From an uncultured Selenomonadales bacterium (GTDB lineage Bacteria > Bacillota > Negativicutes > Acidaminococcales > Acidaminococcaceae): a stretch of 49,625 bases of DNA. The stretch covers positions 1-49,625 of the forward strand of contig ONAV01000015.1 of assembly GCA_900315925.1 (NCBI GenBank). Direction: 5' to 3'. A program made the translations under genes and the position numbers. The notes under the pieces are model-generated. The model was not told where the DNA came from. It worked only from the letters and a program-made list of their open reading frames with translations, and did no database searches. Positions 35,546 to 42,823 of this stretch are shown here, one piece after another; position 1 is the stretch's first letter, and every line of letters starts with the position of its first letter.

Positions 35546-37042
35546 TTATTTCTTTTGCTTTTTTGAATTTAATTTCCAGTTATCTCTTGCCGCTTCCAGC
35601 TTTTCAGGAAAATAATAACAAAGCCTCTTAATGTGATCATTTGTATATTGTGTTTTTTCAATAGGCCAACCTAATACTTTAATAATCGTTATAGTTAGAA
35701 TTAACCTAAGCTGATGCTTCGCAAAATCAAGATAATCATATTTCCTGTATAAATAATCTCCATGAATCAATTTGTTGCGAATATCTGCCAATCCAGGCTT
35801 GTTCACCCCTTCTGCGAAAATTGGCCAAAGATTATCAAGATGTAAACCAAATGCTTCTTGAAATCTTTCTAACGTGTTTCGCAAAGACGGACGATTCAAC
35901 TCGCTAATTTTTTCAATCATTTTAGTTTTTATGTTATCATCAAGCTTATTGCGTACAAAGTAATCTTTTAAGCCTACTTCCATTTCCGTCCTTAATTTAT
36001 CAAATTTTCGATTTGTTAATAATTTTTCACTATCTGTTTTTTTATTATACGCAAGCAAAATTGATTCAAATGCAGAAAAGAGTTCTAAATATTTTGCATC
36101 AATAATACCGTTATCGTTATCATTGCATAGCGCATAGATGGCATTTTTAATTGCAATATAATAATTGTTATTTTCGTTAAATTTATTGAATGACTGTATA
36201 ATAAAATCATTTACAACATAACCATTTTTATCAATCCAATCATTTCGATTAGATTTATGAGTTCTTTTAATAGTCTCCCTGTAAAACTCATAATAATTAT
36301 AGCTATCTGAATACTCATACCCGATCCATGTTACACGGTTACCATAACCAAACGATACAAGTAAAAGAAAATTATCAAGCTTTCCAATAATATCATCTAC
36401 AATTTCCTGATTAGTAATTACGTTTTTAGTAATTACTTCACACACCTTATATCTTCGTGCAGAATAGCCATTCTCATTGTTTTGATATACATACGACCTC
36501 TTAAATTTAAAAGTCAGTTCATCAGAAACTTTTAAAGTTGTATATTCCTCTGGAGCGGCTTTCACTATTACATTTCCGTCATAGTGCTTTTCTAACCAAC
36601 TGTTTTCAGGAATATAAGCATTGTCATTTAACCAAAATGTAATATTGCAATGATTTGATTCTGTCGAAGGAAATGTAATAATTCTTTTAACTTCATAAGC
36701 GAAAATTACGACTCTATATTCCTCATGTATAGATGGCACAATATCATACTTTTTAATAAAAAGCTTATCAGAAATATATTTTTCATTTGAACCAAATGCT
36801 TCAATACGAACCAATGAATAACTCTCTGAGGTTTCATATGCGTCAGAAAATAATTTTTTCTGTTCAGGTATTAGATTTAGCTCTATACGAAATGGACCTT
36901 CGTTATTTTCCGGAAAAGTTATTATTCCTTTTATATTCTCTATAGTTATATTATCTACTGTTAAAGATACAAGTGTAAATATCTCTTTACCCGTTAACAA
37001 CGTCAACACCTTCCAATTGAAACTATCCATTATGCTGTACAT
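35546..37042 (-). CDS. ApeA-like HEPN anti-phage protein
   Basis: 498 residues. The N-terminal ~280 residues look like the beta-rich ApeA N-terminal domain (GIITFPENNEGPFRIEL; SFNWKVLTLLTGKEIFTLV at the start). The C-terminal helical HEPN domain has the catalytic R-x4-H motif RNKLIHGDYL (R422/H427), preceded by FSAFESILLAY. ApeA proteins give phage resistance, probably by RNA cleavage; this role is inferred. A second in-frame ATG at 37030 is possible. It ends 91 bases before the XRE start. Confidence 0.75.
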   Translation of the reverse strand: MYSIMDSFNWKVLTLLTGKEIFTLVSLTVDNITIENIKGIITFPENNEGPFRIELNLIPEQKKLFSDAYETSESYSLVRIEAFGSNEKYISDKLFIKKYDIVPSIHEEYRVVIFAYEVKRIITFPSTESNHCNITFWLNDNAYIPENSWLEKHYDGNVIVKAAPEEYTTLKVSDELTFKFKRSYVYQNNENGYSARRYKVCEVITKNVITNQEIVDDIIGKLDNFLLLVSFGYGNRVTWIGYEYSDSYNYYEFYRETIKRTHKSNRNDWIDKNGYVVNDFIIQSFNKFNENNNYYIAIKNAIYALCNDNDNGIIDAKYLELFSAFESILLAYNKKTDSEKLLTNRKFDKLRTEMEVGLKDYFVRNKLDDNIKTKMIEKISELNRPSLRNTLERFQEAFGLHLDNLWPIFAEGVNKPGLADIRNKLIHGDYLYRKYDYLDFAKHQLRLILTITIIKVLGWPIEKTQYTNDHIKRLCYYFPEKLEAARDNWKLNSKKQKK

Positions 37043-37214
37043 TAATTAAATTCTACAAAAACCTTTAAAAACTACACGCTTGGCTGAACAAGCTTATAAT
37101 ATGAAATATGCTTATAATCGGCATCCCACTTTGATATTGCATTTTGTCCGGCATGTGGTTTTCTCATGAAGAAGCTGAGGTAATCAATATTTTGTAAATT
37201 ATCTATATTTTCCC
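37043..37214. other. Intergenic boundary of the defence island with a possible gene remnant
   Basis: No complete gene. On the plus strand a short frame at about 37127-37183 reads SHFDIAFCPACGFLMKKLR then stops; the C-x2-C tail resembles the end of a zinc-ribbon protein, and its 5' part is missing. It may be the 3' stub of a gene displaced when the island arrived. Confidence 0.3.
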
Positions 37215-37637
37215 TCACTCATAATACTTATCATATTCTTCCGGCGTTAATTCCCGGATCAGTTTCAACGCCAGCCAATAATTTCGTGCTTCTTCGTAAG
37301 TGTAACTTCTTTGTAACCGCCCTTTACCTTTGGTCAGGTACAAGATCTTGTCATCCTCTACATCATACAGATGCAGTTTTCCTTTTACCGGGAACGGTTC
37401 TACGAAGCGCACGTTCCGAATATGCCACACATAATCCCGCGGCCCCCGCTCGGTAATGTCAAACAATTCCACAACGCAAATCGCATGGCCGCGAACAAGA
37501 TCGGGACCTTCGTTTCTGCTGCTGGCACAAATCAACAGGTCGCCCCGGTGATCAGTCTTCCAGCTGCGATACTCTTCCACTTTCTCTCCGGATGCGATGC
37601 AAGATGCGTAATACGGCATAATAGACAGTGCTTTCAT
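37215..37637 (-). CDS. ASCH-domain protein
   Basis: 140 residues. The start MKALSIMPYYASCIASGEKVEEYRSW and HRGDLLICASS are the ASCH (PUA-like) signature, with IRELTPEEYDKYYE at the end. ASCH domains are thought to bind RNA or modified nucleotides and are common in phages and mobile regions. RBS GAGGAGG lies before the ATG. Monocistronic. Confidence 0.85.
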   Translation of the reverse strand: MKALSIMPYYASCIASGEKVEEYRSWKTDHRGDLLICASSRNEGPDLVRGHAICVVELFDITERGPRDYVWHIRNVRFVEPFPVKGKLHLYDVEDDKILYLTKGKGRLQRSYTYEEARNYWLALKLIRELTPEEYDKYYE

Positions 37638-37755
37638 GATTTGGGCCTCCTCGATGTAATATCCTTTTAATATTCTACAAAAGATGTTTTTTTACCTGCA
37701 TTTTCTTTCCGAAACCTGATGCAACCATAACCCGCCTGGCGATTATTTTTTTTCA

Positions 37756-37789
37756 AATTGTCATTGACAGTTTGTAATATGACAATTTG
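37756..37789. repeat. Palindromic element, copy C (upstream of HTH-like gene)
   Basis: Outer arms AAATTGTCAT and ATGACAATTT form a perfect 10-bp inverted repeat around TGACAGTTTGTAAT. It is preceded by a T run. It shares the AAAyTGTCATTGACA core with copies A (39223) and B (40393). It lies about 85 bases before the start of the HTH-like gene, so it may be its operator. Confidence 0.65.
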
Positions 37790-37872
37790 TTATTGATAGT
37801 TTTCCCTCTTTCACAGGCATGTTATAATTACAATATAATAAATTATTATTTAATTATACAGGAGCTGATACT

Positions 37873-38427
37873 ATGGTTACCGATCTTCTGTTTGAAATTG
37901 AATTTGACAAATTTCATTTCGAGGAAATCCACAACAATCCGCCAAAGGGGATTTTTAAACCTCCCAAAAAACGTCGTGAAAATTATTCCGGCATAAACTT
38001 TTCTTCAAATAATTCTATTAATTGTAATTCCTGTTTTGATGATGAATTAGACGATTTGCTGGCAAAACGCGAACCTGACTTTTATGATTTCATTCTTTCC
38101 TATATGCACAGCAAACATATTGATACCGAACCTGAGCTTTACAAAAAAGCCGAGGTCGACCGCAAGGTCTTTGCAAAGATTCGTTCTATGCGGAAAACAA
38201 ACCATCGGCCCAGCAAACCCACTGCTATCAAACTTTGCCTGGCACTGGAACTTACCTCGCGCCAGACGCAAGAAATGCTTAGTACCCTGGGATACGGCAT
38301 GTCAAACGCTTCAAAAGTGGATAAAATCATTATGTTCTTTATTGAGCATAATGACTTCAATATTTTTAAAATCGATAACAAAATCCGGGAGAAGACCGAA
38401 CATCGCTACCTCATCGAAAACCTGTAA
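37873..38427 (+). CDS. HTH-like DNA-binding protein
   Basis: 184 residues. The N-terminal ~70 are polar, Asn-rich and probably disordered. The C-terminal ~110 match an XRE-like helical domain found in Firmicutes beside macro-domain or Rpn genes: YKKAEVDRKVFAKIRSMRK, PSKPTAIKLCLALELTSRQT, EMLSTLGYGMSNASKVDKII. GGAGC precedes the ATG. Likely a regulator; a candidate to bind the palindrome just upstream and its copies at 39.2 and 40.4 kb. Confidence 0.75.
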   Translation: MVTDLLFEIEFDKFHFEEIHNNPPKGIFKPPKKRRENYSGINFSSNNSINCNSCFDDELDDLLAKREPDFYDFILSYMHSKHIDTEPELYKKAEVDRKVFAKIRSMRKTNHRPSKPTAIKLCLALELTSRQTQEMLSTLGYGMSNASKVDKIIMFFIEHNDFNIFKIDNKIREKTEHRYLIENL

Positions 38428-38510
38428 AATGCGATTCTTGTCGGGCAGACGTAACAAAATCATCCAAATGATTATTTAAAAAACTATCGTCAAACCGTCT
38501 TGACTAAAAC

Positions 38511-38541
38511 CGGAGCACTCATGTAGAGTGCTCCGTAAAAA
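38511..38541 (+). terminator. Probable terminator of the HTH-like gene
   Basis: A perfect 10-bp stem CGGAGCACTC/GAGTGCTCCG (38511-38535) with a weak TAAAAAT tail. A second hairpin, CCGGGGTT/AACCCCGG, follows at 38548-38569. Confidence 0.6.
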
Positions 38542-38640
38542 TGTGTGCCGGGGTTTCATTGAACCCCGGAAAGGAGGTTAAATTAATAACAGTTCACGTT
38601 CTCTTTCATCTTCTTACCGGTCTCCCGCTTCATTTCCATT

Positions 38641-39042
38641 TCATTCCTTCTTCCCCGGGTGGGCAACCAGTCTGTAAAAACCGGCGGGCATCATGTCCAT
38701 TCTTGCGATCAGCCCCTTGGGGGAACGTTCCGCAATCAGGCATATCGGTTCCGTGTCAGGTTGCCGCAGTACTAGGCAGGGTTGCCCCGTACCGCGTATG
38801 TACATTATCTCGGTTTGAATCACGATTTTTTCTTTTTTAAGCGTCTGGACTTTTGCGGTGATGTAATCCACGTATCGTGCAGCGGTCTTCATTTCCTCAA
38901 GCACCCAGAAGGAGTTGTACCGGAAGTCCGATTTCATGTGACAGCCGATCTCTTCAATGGCATACTCGCCGTACATCTTTTCAATTTTGCGCAGGAATTC
39001 TTCCTCACTGATGGGAACTTTTTTCATCAAAGCTTTTGGCAT
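38641..39042 (-). CDS. Hypothetical protein (133 aa)
   Basis: Start at ATG 39042, five codons after an upstream ATG that overlaps the GAGGAGG site. A helical N-terminal half (SEEEFLRKIEKMYGEYAIEE) is followed by a beta-rich half (KIVIQTEIMYIRGTGQPCLV, GFYRLVAHPGKKE). Not recognised. Palindromic element copy A lies about 180 bases upstream, with a terminator-like hairpin between. Confidence 0.7.
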   Translation of the reverse strand: MPKALMKKVPISEEEFLRKIEKMYGEYAIEEIGCHMKSDFRYNSFWVLEEMKTAARYVDYITAKVQTLKKEKIVIQTEIMYIRGTGQPCLVLRQPDTEPICLIAERSPKGLIARMDMMPAGFYRLVAHPGKKE

Positions 39043-39112
39043 TGGTTTCCTCCTCATTCACAAACCGTTTTTAGGCGTTTCGTTTTTATATTCTTATTAT
39101 AGTAGATTTTAT

Positions 39113-39139
39113 AAAAAAAGTGGTCGCTTCCCAAGCGAC
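39113..39139 (-). terminator. Terminator-like hairpin in the leader of the 133-aa gene
   Basis: Stem GTCGCTT/AAGCGAC (39123-39139) followed on the minus strand by CACTTTTTTT. Since it precedes the gene at 38641-39042, it may act as an attenuator or simply insulate it. Confidence 0.6.
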
Positions 39140-39222
39140 AATTCCCCCTGCCCCCCTGCCTACTTATATTGTAATATTTTGCCAGTCCATTTGTACGTAC
39201 TTGGAGAAGCACCGCGCGCCAC

Positions 39223-39272
39223 TTTTTTTGACAAACTGTCATTGACAGTATTGCCAATATTGACAGTTTATC
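39223..39272. repeat. Palindromic element, copy A (50 bp)
   Basis: Starts with seven T and TGACAAACTGTCA. It has nested inverted repeats: outer AAACTGTC/GACAGTTT, inner CAATATT near-palindrome. Identical to copy B (40393-40442) except one base. It lies between the Rpn gene and the 133-aa gene. Confidence 0.85.
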
Positions 39273-39282
39273 ATTGCAAAAC

Positions 39283-39314
39283 AAAAAACACCGGACGCTT
39301 TTACACGCCCGGTG
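39283..39314 (-). terminator. Terminator of the Rpn-family gene
   Basis: Stem CACCGG/CCGGTG (39289-39314) with TTTTTTGTTTTG following on the minus strand, 14 bases after the Rpn stop. Confidence 0.8.
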
Positions 39315-39327
39315 AGGAGATTAAAAC

Positions 39328-40218
39328 TTAAAGCACTGCTACGCCAATGGACTTGGCAAGTTTGCGAATAGCGGTCTCAGAAAGTTTGCTTATGTCCTTA
39401 ATTGCATCTAAAGGATAATTCTTTTTCAGCATGTCCTTTGCAACGCGTTCGTTAACTTCGGCTTCCGTTTCTCTCCGCTCTTCACGCCGCAACAGCTCAA
39501 ATTCTCTTTCCTTGTCATATTCAGTAAGGAACATAGCTTTCACCCCCGCTCGGTTCGCTAACAAAAATGCCCGGATCACAAAATCTTCCGGCATTTCATC
39601 AATGGCGGCGTCCACCGCCGCTTCAAAATTCCGCAGCACGTGCTGATGATGGCGAACCCTATCCACCAGCCACGCATACTCCCTTAATGGACGACAGGTA
39701 TCCATTAACTCCTGGTTTTTCCCGTAATTGATGTTGAGCATCGTCACCCTGACTTCGATGTCGCCCTCGCCGCCAAAGGCATCGCTCAGTTTCAACACCT
39801 GCCGTTCCGGCTGCTCTGCTGTGCCATTGTAAAAACAGATGCAGTTCGGTTTTGGCAACGACTGCAACCGGCTGCTGAACCGGGAGTACTCGCTCGTTGC
39901 AATGTAGTTATCATACAATCTGCTTCCGTATGAGAGGAACCGCATGGGCATGTTCGGGTTGAAACTGCTCTGGTGCTCCCACAGGTTCATCTCGTCCAGG
40001 ATGATGAACGACACATCGTTCTTCATCTCCATGTACACCGCGTCATCAATGGTGTTGAATCGGATATCATCCGGATTGCTGTGATTGGATCCGTTCACAC
40101 AGTTATACAGCGACAGCGTCCACTCCTTGTTGGCCGGGTTGCCAAAAATAAATTTGAATACCCTGTCCTTGTACTTCGGGTTAACCCGTTTTCTTTGTTT
40201 AATTCTACTTTTTTTCAT
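39328..40218 (-). CDS. Rpn-family recombination-promoting nuclease
   Basis: 296 residues from ATG 40218, with AAAGGAG upstream. The PD-(D/E)xK-type core begins KDRVFKFIFGNPANKEWTL and continues with DDAVYMEMKNDVSFIILDEM and LWEHQSSFNPNMPMRFLSYG, hallmarks of the Firmicute Rpn/putative transposase group. The C-terminus has the usual REERRETEAEVNERVAKDML helix. Rpn proteins are DNA endonucleases often present in many copies. Its leader repeats that of the prepilin peptidase. Confidence 0.88.
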   Translation of the reverse strand: MKKSRIKQRKRVNPKYKDRVFKFIFGNPANKEWTLSLYNCVNGSNHSNPDDIRFNTIDDAVYMEMKNDVSFIILDEMNLWEHQSSFNPNMPMRFLSYGSRLYDNYIATSEYSRFSSRLQSLPKPNCICFYNGTAEQPERQVLKLSDAFGGEGDIEVRVTMLNINYGKNQELMDTCRPLREYAWLVDRVRHHQHVLRNFEAAVDAAIDEMPEDFVIRAFLLANRAGVKAMFLTEYDKEREFELLRREERRETEAEVNERVAKDMLKKNYPLDAIKDISKLSETAIRKLAKSIGVAVL

Positions 40219-40237
40219 GAAACTCCTTTCATAGCAT

Positions 40238-40273
40238 ATTCCTGAAAAATGCCATGAAAAGAATATCTGGCTC
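40238..40273. repeat. Dispersed leader repeat, copy 2
   Basis: 36 bases matching 4629-4664 with 3 mismatches; here in the 5' region of the Rpn gene. Confidence 0.75.
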
Positions 40274-40345
40274 ACCGTTATTTTATCACTTTTTACGGAG
40301 GTTTGCCATGAAAAATTAGTGAAATGACAGAATATATTTTTTACG

Positions 40346-40390
40346 CAAAAAATCGCCAGACGCGTTATTGCTATCAACACGCCTGGCGAT
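40346..40390 (-). terminator. Bidirectional terminator after yvrJ
   Basis: Stem ATCGCCAG (40352-40359)/CTGGCGAT (40383-40390), extended by CGCG/CGCC pairs. T tracts follow on both strands, so it can end the amidase-DUF1659-DUF2922-YvrJ transcript. A fragment, CGCCTGGCGATTATTTTTTTT, recurs beside copy C at 37733. Confidence 0.8.
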
Positions 40391-40392
40391 TC

Positions 40393-40442
40393 TTTTTTTG
40401 ACAAACTGTCATTGACAATATTGCCAATATTGACAGTTTATC
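40393..40442. repeat. Palindromic element, copy B (50 bp)
   Basis: Same as copy A with one substitution. It lies about 175 bases upstream of the Rpn start, between the Rpn gene and the YvrJ terminator. Confidence 0.85.
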
Positions 40443-40461
40443 CTTTGCAGTTTTCTTTTTT

Positions 40462-40629
40462 TCACTTTTTGGCAACGTCGCTGCGCATGGCGGCGATGTT
40501 GCAGCTCAGCTCCCCGATCACGTCCGTCAGGTTGGCCAGTTTGTTTTCCATACGCACCAGCAGGAACCAGCTCAGTACCACCGGGAAGCCGAAGTCTTTA
40601 ATGAAGCTGAACACTTCCGCAGTCTCCAT
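40462..40629 (-). CDS. YvrJ-family small protein
   Basis: 55 residues: METAEVFSFIKDFGFPVVLS, then WFLLVRMENKLANLTDVIGE. This is the YvrJ pattern (short, one hydrophobic helix, then an amphipathic helix). Last gene of the amidase-DUF1659-DUF2922-YvrJ operon, an arrangement recurrent in Firmicutes. Function unknown. Confidence 0.85.
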   Translation of the reverse strand: METAEVFSFIKDFGFPVVLSWFLLVRMENKLANLTDVIGELSCNIAAMRSDVAKK

Positions 40630-40647
40630 GTAGCGGCCCCCGTTTCA

Positions 40648-40869
40648 TCACTCGGCAATGGGATCCAGCGTAGTAGTACGCAGACGACCGCCCACAGCTT
40701 CCACGATGTCGCCGCCGGAAGTAGCGAATACATTATTATCCACTACGACCTTCATGGCGGCATCGATTTCCGCTTTCGTTAAGCCGGACTTGGGTTCCTC
40801 AATGTTGAGGGTAATCTTTTTACCCGCCGCATTCTTAAAGATCAAATCCAGATCGGTATCAGAAGTCAT
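40648..40869 (-). CDS. DUF2922 protein
   Basis: 73 residues from ATG 40869, with AAGGAGGG upstream. Features: LDLIFKNAAGKKITLNIEEP, KSGLTKAEIDAAMKVVVDNN, typical of DUF2922. Pairs with DUF1659 in many Firmicutes; function unknown. Confidence 0.88.
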   Translation of the reverse strand: MTSDTDLDLIFKNAAGKKITLNIEEPKSGLTKAEIDAAMKVVVDNNVFATSGGDIVEAVGGRLRTTTLDPIAE

Positions 40870-40968
40870 ACTTTTTCCCTCCTTCTTCACTTATTCATTC
40901 ACTCTCTTCACACGTTTTTTGTTGAGGAAATCGTTAACCCCGGAAGGGTTTGCCCCATCGCGAATCTT

Positions 40969-41217
40969 TTAGGCGGCGACTGCAAGAAATCTTGCAGGAT
41001 GCCCCAAAGTCGCCCGTTCCACAATGTTCAGTCCGGTAATATCGTTATCGAACAGACCGCCCAGGGCCTTACCTACCGCCAGCAGTTTTTCCGGTTCCAC
41101 GTCCGGTTTCACGTTGCTGTAGGTGTAGCTTTTGGTTACGGGGTTGCCATCCACGTCCTGCCCGCGCAGGATGGAAATGGATAAGGTACGTTTAATTACA
41201 TTCATCACAGCTGCCAT
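40969..41217 (-). CDS. DUF1659 protein
   Basis: 82 residues, with GGGGAGG before ATG 41217. Pattern KRTLSISILRGQDVDGNPVT, KSYTYSNVKPDV, LFDNDITGLNIVERATL, as in DUF1659. Located between the amidase and DUF2922. Confidence 0.88.
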   Translation of the reverse strand: MAAVMNVIKRTLSISILRGQDVDGNPVTKSYTYSNVKPDVEPEKLLAVGKALGGLFDNDITGLNIVERATLGHPARFLAVAA

Positions 41218-41375
41218 GTTTTACACCTCCCCTCTGTTTAAAAATGGTTGCGGGTCTTACCGCTCACCCGGCTTACATCTGCAGGCCATACGATTCTGCC
41301 GCATGCCGCTTTGCGCGCCCGCTGTATCTGCACTGCGGTTACTTGAAATTATTTTCACCGCAGAACAAATCGGTT

Positions 41376-41462
41376 TCATTTGCGATCACTTATGCTTCGC
41401 ACCGGCGCATCCGGTCTGTCCCGGCTGCGTCTCCTCCTTATCTTCCACCCCATGGTATTCAT
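41376..41462 (-). CDS. Possible 28-aa basic peptide
   Basis: MNTMGWKIRRRRSRDRPDAP ... SISDRK. Its ATG overlaps the amidase stop (TGATG) with AAGGCGGCG upstream, so translation by coupling is possible. No family known. The remaining spacer to 41217 has no gene. Confidence 0.35.
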   Translation of the reverse strand: MNTMGWKIRRRRSRDRPDAPVRSISDRK

Positions 41463-42103
41463 CACGCCGCCTTCTTTTTGTGTTTCATATCCCACAGGTA
41501 GTACGCGGCCTTGCCGCGAATCAGGCACCCGCCGGGACACAGCCGGTTGTTGCGGGCGTTGTCCGGCAGAAACCACAGGTCCCATTTGGTTTCCGGGTCG
41601 CCGCTGCCGGGTCCGTAACCGTCCCGGAAGGCGATTTCGCAATGGGTCATCACCCGGTCCGAGCTGTTGGGAAAATCCAGTTCCTTGCAGAGGATGGCCA
41701 CGATCTTGGCCACGGCTTCAATCTGTTTTTCCGTGGGCGGTTCGCTGCCCCCGTCAATCATGGCTTCATAGGGATCCCGGTAGTCTTCCGGCCCCACTGC
41801 GCTCCACGCCGCTTTGGCGCAGATGGCGGTAGGCAGTTCGCATGTGGCGTCGTAGCCGCAGCACAGGGCGATGCCGATGGTGCCGCCGTTCCGCATCCAG
41901 GTGTGGGACTTGCGCTCGCAGAAATCATCGCAGGTGGCGTACACGGTTCCGTCCTGGTCGATGCACAGGTGGTAGTCGTCAAACACCTGGCCGTAATGGC
42001 CCGCCGTCCAGTGCAGGTAGATGGTGGTGATGCGGCCCCGGGCCAGCTTCGCCATCTTTTTGATTTGTGTTTCCGTAATTTTCACAGGGTTTTCTACTAA
42101 CAT
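41462..42103 (-). CDS. N-acetylmuramoyl-L-alanine amidase (amidase_2/PGRP domain)
   Basis: 213 residues from ATG 42103, with AAAAGGAGAG upstream. Zinc-amidase features: TIYLHWTAGHYG (first His ligand), DQDGTVYATCDD, HTWMRNGGTIGIALCCGYD and MTHCEIAFRDGYGPGSGDPE with the second His. Cuts peptidoglycan between MurNAc and L-Ala. No signal peptide, so it may be cytoplasmic until released, as in phage endolysins, or be exported with holin-like YvrJ help; this is inference. C-terminus KKKAA. Confidence 0.88.
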   Translation of the reverse strand: MLVENPVKITETQIKKMAKLARGRITTIYLHWTAGHYGQVFDDYHLCIDQDGTVYATCDDFCERKSHTWMRNGGTIGIALCCGYDATCELPTAICAKAAWSAVGPEDYRDPYEAMIDGGSEPPTEKQIEAVAKIVAILCKELDFPNSSDRVMTHCEIAFRDGYGPGSGDPETKWDLWFLPDNARNNRLCPGGCLIRGKAAYYLWDMKHKKKAA

Positions 42104-42128
42104 TTTTTTCTCTCCTTTTCCTTTTTCC

Positions 42129-42210
42129 GGCAGCGCCTGCATTTTTATTTGCGCTGCCATTTTTCTTTTTTGCGGCAGCGCTTGCAGATTTTTTTGCGCT
42201 GCCTTTTTTC
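42129..42210. repeat. Two tandem GGCAGCGC hairpins, 45 bp apart
   Basis: Stems GGCAGCGC/GCGCTGCC at 42129-42158 and 42174-42203. On the plus strand each is followed by a T-rich tract, so they look like plus-strand terminators. On the minus strand they form the leader of the amidase gene and overlap a basic small frame. Confidence 0.7.
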
Positions 42211-42264
42211 ATTTTTTTCGAGGCTGCCGGGGAACACAGATCCGAATGTTTTTCTGCCGGCCAT
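42145..42264 (-). CDS. Possible 39-aa basic protein with C-x2-C
   Basis: MAGRKTFGSVFPGSLEKNEK then RQRKKICKRCRKKEKWQRK. Positively charged with a single CxxC. No clear ribosome binding site. Overlaps the tandem hairpins. Uncertain; could be chance. Confidence 0.3.
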   Translation of the reverse strand: MAGRKTFGSVFPGSLEKNEKRQRKKICKRCRKKEKWQRK

Positions 42265-42306
42265 CGCGCCGCGGTTGGGTCCGTGTTCTCCGATTTCCCC
42301 TTTCAC

Positions 42307-42489
42307 TTATATAATCCCGCGAGCCCGAAAAAACGAAACAGTTTTCCCAGATTTTTTTAAACTTTTTTTAAAATTTTTCTAAAGTTTTTTCCGTAAATTT
42401 TTCGGGCCGTCGTTTTTACAAATCCATTTATAAAATCCCGCGGGTCCGAAAAAACGAAACTGCTTTTCCGGTTTTTTTAAAAGTTTTTT
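42307..42489. repeat. Pair of ~62-bp direct repeats in a gene-free stretch
   Basis: Copies at 42307-42368 and 42427-42489, sharing the phrase CCGAAAAAACGAAAC and runs of T and A. Similarity continues weakly downstream (CCGTAAATT/CCGGTAATT). The stretch 42265-42695 otherwise has no gene and is extremely A/T-homopolymer rich. It separates minus-strand genes from the plus-strand replication module and may be a divergent regulatory or replication region. Confidence 0.65.
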
Positions 42490-42695
42490 ATCCGGTAATT
42501 CGTGAGCCGGCCTTTTCCTTTTTTACCTATTTTAATAAAGCTAATTCCAAATTTAGTTTAATTTCTTTTCTGCCGTTTCACGAAATTTTTAAAAAAGCAA
42601 GCGTTTTTTCGAAGAAATGTGAATAAAATGTGAATTAATTTTTTCAAAAAGTGCAATTTTTGGTAAAAATACCGAAATTTTTCCAAGAAACGCCT

Positions 42696-42721
42696 TAATT
42701 GTGAAAAACCTGTCACAATTA
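42696..42721 (+). promoter_or_regulatory. Operator-like inverted repeat
   Basis: TAATTGTGA (42696-42704) and TCACAATTA (42713-42721), a perfect 9-bp inverted repeat with an 8-base spacer, 10 bases before the -35 element of the sigma-like gene. Confidence 0.7.
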
Positions 42722-42731
42722 GCTTTTTTAC

Positions 42732-42760
42732 TGGACTTTCATCATTTTTTGTGGTACAAT
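42732..42760 (+). promoter_or_regulatory. Promoter of the replication module
   Basis: TGGACT (42732-42737) and TACAAT (42755-42760) with a 17-base spacer. A 7-bp hairpin GATCCGG/CCGGATC (42770-42788) follows at the expected transcript start, then AAAGGAG. Confidence 0.7.
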
Positions 42761-42823
42761 GGCTTTAGTGATCCGGACAAACCGGATCAAGTATAATTTT
42801 AGGAAAGGAGATGTCGATTTCCG

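Noticed and set aside
38570-38600. Strong AAAGGAGG on the plus strand
   Set aside because: No start codon at a suitable distance opens a convincing gene; probably incidental or a relic.
38583-38639. 18-codon frame directly after the 133-aa gene (MEMKRETGKKMKENVNCY)
   Set aside because: Too short and without independent support, though coupled translation is possible.
37733-40442. CRISPR-like interpretation of the repeated TGACA palindromes
   Set aside because: Only three copies separated by genes, with no regular spacers and no cas genes.
42129-42203. Tandem hairpins as a CRISPR or attC array
   Set aside because: Only two units and no integrase or cas gene; simple duplicated terminator-like stems explain them.
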